Source: an uncultured Polymorphobacter sp.
GTDB taxonomy: Bacteria > Pseudomonadota > Alphaproteobacteria > Sphingomonadales > Sphingomonadaceae
Assembly (NCBI GenBank): GCA_937894055.1
Contig: CALDHQ010000686.1
Location: 1-5,382 of the forward strand
Direction of reading: 5' to 3'
DNA length: 5,382 nucleotides
The notes under the pieces were generated by a model, which was given only the letters and a program-made list of their open reading frames with translations, made no database searches and was not told the origin of the DNA. A program made the position numbers and the translations under genes. This document shows positions 1 through 4,848 of this stretch, piece by piece; the stretch's first letter is position 1; every line of letters begins with the position of its first letter.

Positions 1-1
1 G

Positions 2-265
2 GCGGATCAGGGCTCGTTCTTCATCGGCGCCCAACTGGCCGACAAGCCGGGCGTGTTCGCCGCGCTGACCGAGCAGCTGGGCGATGCCGGCATCTCGATC
101 GACAAGCTGATTCAGGAATCGGCAGGCGACACCGGCGTGGCGCCGATCGCGATCCTGACGCATCCTTGCCCGCGCGCTTCTGTCGAGACCGCGCTGGCCA
201 AGATCGCGGAGCTGAAGATCACGGCGGATGTGCCGCGCCTGCTGCGGATCGAGACGCGGGCCTGA
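2..265 (+). CDS. hom: Homoserine dehydrogenase, C-terminal ACT domain (5' end outside window)
   Basis: This is the last 87 codons of a gene that begins before the window; the frame is open from base 2 to the TGA at 263-265. Homoserine dehydrogenase reduces aspartate semialdehyde to homoserine in the cytoplasm, the branch step to threonine and methionine. The visible part reads as an ACT domain, the small regulatory module of this family: a first strand (GSFFIGAQLADKPGVFAAL) with the ligand-loop DKPGV, a helix, GISIDKLIQES, a PIAILTH strand, and a final PRLLRIETRA, which matches the usual end of bacterial homoserine dehydrogenases. ACT domains here normally mediate threonine feedback inhibition. 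No catalytic domain is visible, so another ACT-ended enzyme is possible, but the ISI-x-LIQ and LTH pattern favours hom. The 136 bases that follow separate it from the ars operon, so co-transcription is not obvious. Confidence 0.82.
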   Translation, partial: ADQGSFFIGAQLADKPGVFAALTEQLGDAGISIDKLIQESAGDTGVAPIAILTHPCPRASVETALAKIAELKITADVPRLLRIETRA

Positions 266-297
266 TTGATCCCTGACGGCAGGACTTAGCTGAATCA

Positions 298-309
298 GTC
301 ACAAGTGAC
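298..309. repeat. Short palindrome GTCAC-AA-GTGAC
   Basis: A perfect inverted repeat with 5-base arms and a 2-base centre lies in the hom-arsR intergenic region, about 90 bases upstream of arsR. It resembles a small dimer-binding half-site pair, but no regulator can be named from it and chance is quite possible at this size. Confidence 0.3.
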
Positions 310-357
310 GTGCGGCGCTTCTGTGCTGCGGGTGCAGCCGTGCGTCAGGCCATCACC

Positions 358-375
358 TCAGGCTTGCCAGCCTGA
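358..375. repeat. Inverted repeat TCAGGCT-TGCC-AGCCTGA upstream of arsR
   Basis: This is a perfect 7-base-arm stem with a 4-base loop, directly upstream of the ArsR operator. Its right arm (GCCTGAC, 370-376) can alternatively pair with GTCAGGC at 344-350, so two mutually exclusive hairpins are possible. As RNA read from hom it could act as a weak terminator or an mRNA 3' end protector, but it is followed only by CGTTTCC and not by a real U tract. As DNA it overlaps the place where the -35 region of the ars promoter should lie. The pairing is certain; the role is unknown. Confidence 0.5.
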
Positions 376-389
376 CGTTTCCATAATAC
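364..389 (+). promoter_or_regulatory. Possible ars operon promoter region
   Basis: A -35-like TTGCCA at 364-369 and a -10-like CATAAT (382-387) or TAATAC (384-389) are the best elements before arsR. The spacing is only 12 to 14 bases, well short of the usual 17, so this is not a convincing sigma-70-type promoter. The support is mostly positional: the AT-rich -10 candidate is the centre of the ArsR operator, which would place RNA polymerase and repressor in direct competition. A start site near 394-396 would leave a leader of only a few bases. Confidence 0.3.
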
Positions 390-396
390 TGGAAAC
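377..396. promoter_or_regulatory. ArsR operator (GTTTCCA-N6-TGGAAAC)
   Basis: A perfect inverted repeat with 7-base arms (377-383 and 390-396) surrounds the AT-only-but-one centre TAATAC. It lies five bases before the arsR ATG. Its position, its dyad form and its AT-rich centre in an otherwise GC-rich region are what is expected for a dimeric winged-helix ArsR/SmtB repressor controlling its own operon. The right arm contains GGAAA, the only plausible Shine-Dalgarno for arsR, so operator and ribosome binding site are the same bases. Binding by the ArsR encoded next door is inferred, not shown. Confidence 0.75.
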
Positions 397-401
397 ATCA
401 A

Positions 402-776
402 ATGAAGAATCAGGACGCAGTTACCGCCCTAGCGGCATTGGCTCAGGAACATCGTCTGGCGGTGTTTCGGATGCTGGTGCGGGCAGGGCCAGAGGGCATG
501 TCGGCGGGCGCGATATCGGACAAGCTCAGCCTGCCTGCGTCGTCCATGTCGTTCCATCTTTCGCATCTCAATCGCTCGGGCCTCATCACCCAGCGCCGTG
601 AGGGACGCTCGCTGATCTACGCGGCTGATTTCGACCGAATGAATGCGTTGCTGGCTTATCTCGTCGAAGACTGCTGCCAAGGCAAACCAGAAGTATGCGC
701 GCCCATGGCGGAAGCCGTCAGCCGCGCCGCTTGCTGCACCCCCGCCACGGCCAAACGAAAGAAAGAGCGAGCATGA
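402..776 (+). CDS. arsR: ArsR/SmtB-family arsenic-responsive repressor
   Basis: This is a 124-residue winged-helix repressor expected to bind the dyad just upstream and to release it on binding As(III), derepressing the ars operon. The N-terminal helices carry the family motif ALAQEHRLAVFRMLVRAG (residues 12-29). The recognition helix region is LSLPASSMSFHLSHLNRSGLI (about 42-62), followed by the wing QRREGRSLIYA (64-74). The inducer site is not the classic CxC of the R773 type in the DNA-binding helix. Instead, cysteines cluster at the C-terminus: C91-C92 and C99 in VEDCCQGKPEVC, like the C-terminal three-cysteine site described for Acidithiobacillus ferrooxidans-type ArsR. A second pair, C111-C112, is followed by a basic tail (KRKKERA). 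The ATG at 402 fits the family N-terminus; its Shine-Dalgarno (GGAAA, 391-395) is part of the operator. The stop overlaps the next start in ATGA, giving translational coupling to arsI. Confidence 0.93.
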   Translation: MKNQDAVTALAALAQEHRLAVFRMLVRAGPEGMSAGAISDKLSLPASSMSFHLSHLNRSGLITQRREGRSLIYAADFDRMNALLAYLVEDCCQGKPEVCAPMAEAVSRAACCTPATAKRKKERA

Positions 777-1249
777 AGCGCCTTCACGTACACGTCGCCG
801 TTGAGGACATGACCAAGTCGGTCTCGTTCTACTCAACGCTGTTTGGCGCCGAACCCACTGTGTTGAAGGACGACTACGCCAAGTGGATGCTTGATGATCC
901 GCGGGTGAACTTCGCGATTTCCAACCACATGGCCGTGCCCGGGCTTGACCATCTTGGCATTCAGACTGAGAGCGGCGAGGAACTCGCGGAGGTGGCGGGT
1001 AGGCTCAAGGCCGCAGGCGAGACGACACGCGATCAGGAAAGCGCGACCTGCTGCTACGCCAAGTCGACAAAGGCGTGGATTGCCGACCCCCAGGGTGTCG
1101 CTTGGGAGGCTTTCCTGACCACCGGCGACGCGACCGTCTACGGCGACGACACCACCGTCGCGGCGCTGAGCGCGCTGTCGGCCAACGCTGCGCCGACCAA
1201 CTGCTGCGCGCCGGCGCTCGCGCCGAAAGCAAAATCATCCTGCTGCTGA
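773..1249 (+). CDS. arsI: ArsI/CadI-family vicinal oxygen chelate metalloenzyme (candidate C-As lyase)
   Basis: This 158-residue protein belongs to the glyoxalase/bleomycin-resistance (vicinal oxygen chelate) superfamily. ArsI members cleave the carbon-arsenic bond of trivalent organoarsenicals such as MAs(III), using Fe(II) and O2; CadI members are cadmium-induced relatives. Two beta-alpha-beta-beta-beta units are recognisable: residues 3-62 (LHVHVAVEDMTKSVSFYSTL to GLDHLGIQ) and about 66-115. Probable metal ligands are H5 (or H7), H60 in GLDHLG and E112 in PQGVAWEAF. The vicinal pair C93-C94 in ATCCYAKS is the substrate-binding cysteine pair of ArsI. A tail of about 40 residues adds C144-C145 and the terminal C157-C158. 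An in-frame GTG at 695 lies inside arsR and is rejected: the ATG at 773 overlaps the arsR stop (ATGA) and gives the family N-terminus. Ars context favours ArsI over CadI, but substrate is inferred. No arsM lies nearby to supply methylarsenite. Confidence 0.88.
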   Translation: MKRLHVHVAVEDMTKSVSFYSTLFGAEPTVLKDDYAKWMLDDPRVNFAISNHMAVPGLDHLGIQTESGEELAEVAGRLKAAGETTRDQESATCCYAKSTKAWIADPQGVAWEAFLTTGDATVYGDDTTVAALSALSANAAPTNCCAPALAPKAKSSCC

Positions 1250-1254
1250 GGGGG
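1248..1254 (+). promoter_or_regulatory. Strong Shine-Dalgarno of the first arsC (GAGGGGG)
   Basis: This purine-rich site begins inside the TGA stop of arsI and lies 8 bases before the ATG at 1263. It is among the best ribosome sites of the operon and confirms this start. The 13-base gap here is the only non-overlapping junction in the operon. Confidence 0.7.
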
Positions 1255-1262
1255 AAATCGCC

Positions 1263-1793
1263 ATGGCCAAGACCTGGGATCGTGAACTCAACGTGCTGTT
1301 CCTGTGCACCGGCAATTCGGCGCGCTCGATCATTGCCGAAGCCATTCTGGCGCGTGACGGGCTGGGCAAGTTCCGCGCCTTTTCGGCGGGATCGATGCCG
1401 GCGGGCGCGGTCAATCCGCTGACGCTCGACGTGCTGCGCACGCTCAACCATCCGGTGGAGAATTTCCGCTCGAAAAGCTGGGAGGAGTTTTCGGGGCCGG
1501 ATGTGCCGCAACTCGATTTCGTTTTCACCGTTTGCGACAATGCCGCGAACGAAGTCTGCCCGGTCTGGCCCGGCCAGCCGATGACCGCGCATTGGGGCGT
1601 CCCCGATCCGGCGGCAGTCGAAGGCAATGATGCCGTGCGCCATGCGGCGTTCTTCGACACCTATCGGATGCTATCGAATCGCATCGGACTGTTTATCAAC
1701 CTACCGTTCGATGCGCTCGACAGACTGACGCTGGGGCAGCGACTCAAGGCGATCGGCACGACACGCGACACCAGCTCGGAGAGCGCAGCTTGA
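1263..1793 (+). CDS. arsC: Arsenate reductase, low-molecular-weight phosphatase (thioredoxin-type) family
   Basis: This 176-residue cytoplasmic enzyme is expected to reduce As(V) to As(III) by the cysteine cascade of the LMW-PTP-fold ArsC family. The P-loop CTGNSARS (residues 15-22) supplies nucleophile C15 and R21; it matches C-x5-R-S. The two resolving cysteines fit C91 and C99 in VCDNAANEVCPVWPG, and the general acid is D115 of the DP motif in HWGVPDP. This arrangement is that of pI258-like enzymes, normally recycled by thioredoxin, though some relatives use glutaredoxin or another thiol. The N-terminal RELNVLFLCTGNSARS follows the usual first strand closely, supporting the ATG at 1263. 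The tail after KAIG is short and unconserved in appearance. Its stop overlaps the start of a second, structurally unrelated arsC in TTGA. Codons in the last 40 or so residues (CTA, AGA, CGA, GGA, ACA) are less GC-ending than those before. Confidence 0.94.
   Translation: MAKTWDRELNVLFLCTGNSARSIIAEAILARDGLGKFRAFSAGSMPAGAVNPLTLDVLRTLNHPVENFRSKSWEEFSGPDVPQLDFVFTVCDNAANEVCPVWPGQPMTAHWGVPDPAAVEGNDAVRHAAFFDTYRMLSNRIGLFINLPFDALDRLTLGQRLKAIGTTRDTSSESAA
1778..1783 (+). promoter_or_regulatory. Shine-Dalgarno GGAGAG supporting a TTG start
   Basis: GGAGAG lies 6 bases before the TTG at 1790, inside the end of the preceding arsC. Together with the immediate fit of the following residues ([15 protein letters not shown]) to the family N-terminus, it decides for the TTG start. 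No ATG or GTG lies in frame nearby that would give a complete protein. Confidence 0.7.
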
Positions 1794-2197
1794 CCGTTAC
1801 CATCTACCACAACCCGGCGTGCGGCACCTCGCGCAACACGCTGGCGATGATCCGCGCGGCCGGCATCGAGCCGCAGGTCATCGAATATCTGAAGACGCCG
1901 CCGTCGCGCGACACGCTGAAGGCGCTGGTCGCGGCCAGCGGCGGCAGCGTGCGCGCGCTGATCCGCGAGAAGGCGCCGCCCTATACCGAGCGTGGCCTTG
2001 CCGATCCGGCATTGTCCGATGATGCGCTGCTTGATGCCATGCTGGCCGAGCCGATCCTGATCAACCGTCCCATCGTTGTGACGCCCAAGGGCACCGCGCT
2101 GTGCCGGCCGTCGGAGCTGGTGCTGAGCCTGCTCGAAGCGCCTCTGGCGGCGGACTTCATCAAGGAAGACGGCGAAGTCGTGCACGTCAAGTCGTGA
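1790..2197 (+). CDS. arsC: Arsenate reductase, glutaredoxin-dependent (R773 ArsC) family
   Basis: This 135-residue protein has the thioredoxin-like ArsC fold and should reduce As(V) with glutathione and glutaredoxin. The active site is [12 protein letters not shown] (residues 7-18), with nucleophile C11 equivalent to Cys12 of plasmid R773 ArsC. The three arginines that bind arsenate in R773 (R60, R94, R107) are matched by R59 in LIREK, R93 in INRPIVV and R106 in ALCRPSE. Length is near the family norm of about 140 and the protein looks complete. Translation starts at TTG, overlapping the previous stop by TTGA, and ends in a GTGA overlap with acr3. Arsenate reductases of this family can be confused with Spx/YffB-like proteins, but the arginine triad and ars context argue strongly for arsenate reduction. 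It shares no fold with the reductase immediately upstream. Confidence 0.94.
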   Translation: MTVTIYHNPACGTSRNTLAMIRAAGIEPQVIEYLKTPPSRDTLKALVAASGGSVRALIREKAPPYTERGLADPALSDDALLDAMLAEPILINRPIVVTPKGTALCRPSELVLSLLEAPLAADFIKEDGEVVHVKS

Positions 2198-3249
2198 GCG
2201 CACCGGCACCCGTGCGGCTGGGCTTCCTCGACCGCTATCTGACTTTGTGGATTTTTGCGGCGATGGCGCTCGGCGTCACGCTCGGTAGCGTGTTCACCGG
2301 ACTGCCCGCGGCGCTCGACCGGCTCAGCATCGGCAGCACCAACGTGCCGATTGCCATCGGGTTGATCGTGATGATGTACCCGCCGTTGGCGCGCGTGCGC
2401 TATGAGGAACTGCCGCTGGTGTTTGCCGACAAGCGCGTGCTGGCGCTGTCACTGGTGCAGAACTGGCTGATCGGGCCGGTGCTGATGTTCGGCCTCGCGG
2501 TGATATTCCTCCGTGATTACCCCGAATACATGACCGGACTGATCCTGATCGGGCTGGCGCGCTGCATTGCGATGGTGCTGGTGTGGAACCAGTTGGCCAA
2601 GGGTGACAATCAATATGTCGCCGGGCTGGTGGCGTTCAATTCGATCTTCCAGATCCTGTTTTTCAGCAGCTACGCCTGGTTCTTCCTGAGCTTCCTGCCG
2701 CCGCTGTTCGGGCTGCAGGGCAGTGTCGTCGATGTCGGCTTCTGGACGATCACCCAGTCGGTGTTGATCTATCTCGGCATCCCGTTCCTTGCCGGCTATC
2801 TGACGCGGCGGGTGCTGACGGCGCGGCACGGCGCAGCTTGGTACGAAGGCAAGTTCATCCCGCGCATCGCGCCGCTGACGTTGCTGGCGCTGCTGTTCAC
2901 CATCGTCGCGATGTTCAGCCTGAAGGGCAATGACATCGTCCGGCTGCCGTTCGACGCGCTGCGCATTGCGGTGCCGCTGACGCTGTATTTCGTTATCCAG
3001 TTCGGCGTCAGCTTTGTGCTGGGGCGGCTGATCGCGCGCGACTATCCACGGACCACGGCGATTGCGTTCACGGCAGCGGGCAACAACTTCGAACTGGCAA
3101 TCGCGGTGGCCATCGCCAGTTTCGGCCTCGCTTCGCCGGTGGCGTTTGCGGCGGTGATCGGGCCGTTGGTCGAGGTGCCGGTGCTGGTGCTGCTGGTCAG
3201 CGTCGCGCTGTGGCTGCAGCGCCGCTGGTTCGTGCCGATGCTGCGCTGA
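2194..3249 (+). CDS. acr3: Acr3-family arsenite efflux permease
   Basis: This 351-residue inner-membrane transporter exports arsenite, completing the pathway from the reductases. Ten hydrophobic segments can be read, roughly at residues 14-36, 50-66, 82-106, 113-131, 142-168, 183-204, 224-243, 256-280, 288-312 and 315-341. Family signatures are clear: [19 protein letters not shown], with C124 being the conserved cysteine of the fourth membrane helix needed for As(III) transport, and [15 protein letters not shown], with N297, N298 and E300 in helix nine. This is the Acr3 (BASS superfamily) type, not the unrelated ArsB permease. The start is taken as GTG at 2194, which overlaps the arsC stop in GTGA; no good Shine-Dalgarno precedes it, so translation probably relies on coupling. 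A second GTG at 2212 is possible and would shorten the tail before the first helix by six residues. It is the last gene of the operon, with a strong terminator 27 bases on. Confidence 0.95.
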   Translation: MSAPAPVRLGFLDRYLTLWIFAAMALGVTLGSVFTGLPAALDRLSIGSTNVPIAIGLIVMMYPPLARVRYEELPLVFADKRVLALSLVQNWLIGPVLMFGLAVIFLRDYPEYMTGLILIGLARCIAMVLVWNQLAKGDNQYVAGLVAFNSIFQILFFSSYAWFFLSFLPPLFGLQGSVVDVGFWTITQSVLIYLGIPFLAGYLTRRVLTARHGAAWYEGKFIPRIAPLTLLALLFTIVAMFSLKGNDIVRLPFDALRIAVPLTLYFVIQFGVSFVLGRLIARDYPRTTAIAFTAAGNNFELAIAVAIASFGLASPVAFAAVIGPLVEVPVLVLLVSVALWLQRRWFVPMLR

Positions 3250-3267
3250 ACGCGGCCGCTAGCGCGG

Positions 3268-3316
3268 AAAAAGTTCGGCCCGCGACCACCTGTCGGGATG
3301 GTCGCGGGCCGCTTTT
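3268..3316. terminator. Bidirectional intrinsic terminator between acr3 and ftsZ
   Basis: A perfect 13-base-pair GC-rich stem (CGGCCCGCGACCA at 3276-3288 with TGGTCGCGGGCCG at 3299-3311) has a 10-base loop. On the plus strand it is followed by C and TTTT (3313-3316), ending the ars operon. On the minus strand it is followed, after AAC, by TTTTT (complement of A's at 3268-3272), ending ftsZ, whose stop lies 20 to 60 bases upstream on that strand. One structure therefore serves both converging transcripts. Confidence 0.88.
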
Positions 3317-3335
3317 CAGATGTTGGAGCTAATGC

Positions 3336-4772
3336 CTAGTCGTTGATCTGACGCTTGAAGAAGCGCGGGATCTCCATGTCGGCACCGGCGTCGGTCGAGA
3401 CTTCGGGTTCGGGCGCCAGCGTCGCCGGACGCGCCGGCTTGGTCGAGCGGCTGAGGTTGAGCATCTTCTGGAACAGCGAAGGCGCCGGTTCAGCCTCGGC
3501 TTCTTCTTCGAGCACCATCGGCTCGGGCTCGGCCGGTGCCGTCACTGCGGCGATCGGTTGGTCGCCGGGGGTGAAGCGGAAGCTGGCAACCGGTGCTTCT
3601 TCGACGGGCTCGAGATCGAGCTCGGCGACTTCGGGCGCTTCGAGCACCAGCGGCGCTTCCTCGATTTCGACGGGTTCGACAACCGCTGCGACCACCGGTT
3701 CGGCAACCGCAGGTGCCGCCGGCCGCGCCGCCGACGTCGTCGGGAAGGCGGTGCGGACGCCGCCCCATTCGGACGATTTGGTCGGCACCGCGACGGACGG
3801 CGTACGGGCGACGGCGTCGATTCCGGTAGCGACCACCGACACGCGCATCACGCCGTCGAGGTCGGGGTTGAACGCCGAGCCGACGATGATGTTGGCTTCG
3901 GGATCGACCATTTCGCGAATGTAGGTGGCGGCTTCATCGACTTCCATCAGGCGAAGGTCATCGCCGCCGGTGATGTTGATGATGACGCCCTTGGCACCGC
4001 GCATGCTGACTTCGTCGAGCAGCGGGTTGGCGATGGCCTTTTCCGCGGCTTCGATGGCACGGTTGTCGCCCGAAGCCTCGCCGGTGCCCATCATCGCCTT
4101 GCCCATTTCGGACATGACGGTGCGGATATCGGCAAAGTCGAGATTGATCAGGCCGGGCATGATCATCAGGTCGGTGATGCCGCGCACGCCCTGGTGGAGG
4201 ACCTGGTCGGCCATCGCGAACGCTTCCTTGAAGGTCGTGTTGGCGTTGGCGATCAGGAACAGGTTCTGGTTGGGGATGATGATCAGCGTGTCGACGTGCT
4301 TCTGCAGTTCGGCGATGCCTTCGTCGGCCGAGCGCATGCGCTTGATGCCTTCGAACGCGAACGGCTTGGTGACGACGCCCACCGTCAGGATGCCCTTTTC
4401 GCGCGCTGCCCGTGCGACGACGGGGGCCGCACCGGTACCGGTACCGCCGCCCATGCCGGCGGTGATGAACACCATGTGTGCGCCTTCAAGGCTGGCATCG
4501 AGCTGGTCGATGGTTTCCTCGGCAGCAGCGCGGCCGATTTCAGGACGCGAACCGGCGCCCAGGCCTTGGGTGATCTTCAGGCCGAGCTGGATGCGGGTTT
4601 CGGCTTGGCTCGCAGCGAGTGCCTGCGCATCGGTGTTCGCCACGACGAAATCGACGCCCTGCAAATTGGCGTTGATCATGTTGGTGACCGCGTTGCCGCC
4701 CGCGCCGCCGACACCGATAACGGTAATCCGGGGCTTGAGCTCGGTCAGTTCGGGTCGTTTCAGTTCAAGCAT
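3336..4772 (-). CDS. ftsZ: Cell division protein FtsZ
   Basis: This 478-residue tubulin homologue is a cytoplasmic GTPase that polymerises into the division ring. The N-terminal GTP-binding domain shows [12 protein letters not shown] (18-29), NTDAQAL (46-52), and the tubulin signature GGGTGTG (108-114). The T7 synergy loop NLDFADIR (210-217), with D212 and D215, supplies the catalytic acids to the neighbouring subunit. The GTPase and C-terminal core end near residue 322 (VVATGIDAV). Next comes a linker of about 140 residues, rich in Ala, Pro, Glu and Val. The final peptide [14 protein letters not shown] (465-478) is the conserved tail that docks on FtsA and other partners. At 478 residues it is longer than the 383 of E. 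coli, as is usual in alphaproteobacteria because of the linker. The ATG at 4772 is supported by GAGGGAG seven bases upstream. It lies 76 bases after ftsA on the same strand and converges on the ars operon. Confidence 0.98.
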   Translation of the reverse strand: MLELKRPELTELKPRITVIGVGGAGGNAVTNMINANLQGVDFVVANTDAQALAASQAETRIQLGLKITQGLGAGSRPEIGRAAAEETIDQLDASLEGAHMVFITAGMGGGTGTGAAPVVARAAREKGILTVGVVTKPFAFEGIKRMRSADEGIAELQKHVDTLIIIPNQNLFLIANANTTFKEAFAMADQVLHQGVRGITDLMIMPGLINLDFADIRTVMSEMGKAMMGTGEASGDNRAIEAAEKAIANPLLDEVSMRGAKGVIINITGGDDLRLMEVDEAATYIREMVDPEANIIVGSAFNPDLDGVMRVSVVATGIDAVARTPSVAVPTKSSEWGGVRTAFPTTSAARPAAPAVAEPVVAAVVEPVEIEEAPLVLEAPEVAELDLEPVEEAPVASFRFTPGDQPIAAVTAPAEPEPMVLEEEAEAEPAPSLFQKMLNLSRSTKPARPATLAPEPEVSTDAGADMEIPRFFKRQIND

Positions 4773-4779
4773 TTCAGGT

Positions 4780-4786
4780 CTCCCTC
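4780..4786 (-). promoter_or_regulatory. ftsZ Shine-Dalgarno GAGGGAG
   Basis: On the minus strand GAGGGAG stands 7 bases before the ftsZ ATG, a strong site consistent with the high expression of FtsZ. The rest of the 76-base ftsA-ftsZ gap shows no clear -10/-35 pair and no obvious regulator site. Confidence 0.7.
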
Positions 4787-4848
4787 TATCCCTGTTTTGG
4801 CGCCCGGATTGGGCCTTGATGCGATGGATGTCGTTTCTTGGTCTTGGA

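Noticed and set aside
272..283. CCTG-ACGG-CAGG just after hom as a possible terminator
   Set aside because: The stem is only four base pairs with no T tract.
305..601. A 98-codon frame starting before arsR and overlapping it
   Set aside because: It runs through the operator and out of frame through arsR; composition is Ser/Gly/Pro-rich with no motif and arsR is well supported.
695..772. An upstream GTG extension of the ArsI-like gene
   Set aside because: The added 26 residues are the out-of-frame end of arsR, and the family N-terminus begins exactly at the ATG at 773.
1005..1643. A 212-codon minus-strand open frame across arsI and the first arsC
   Set aside because: It lies opposite two clear genes and is Arg-rich low-complexity in its translation.
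3252..3264. Overlapping palindromes GCGGCCGC and CGCTAGCG after acr3, resembling cloning sites
   Set aside because: Short self-complementary words are common in GC-rich DNA, and the flanks are natural coding and terminator sequence with no vector-like bases.
4836..4847. Tandem TCTTGG-TCTTGG between ftsA and ftsZ
   Set aside because: Only two copies of six bases with no dyad symmetry or known site; likely chance.
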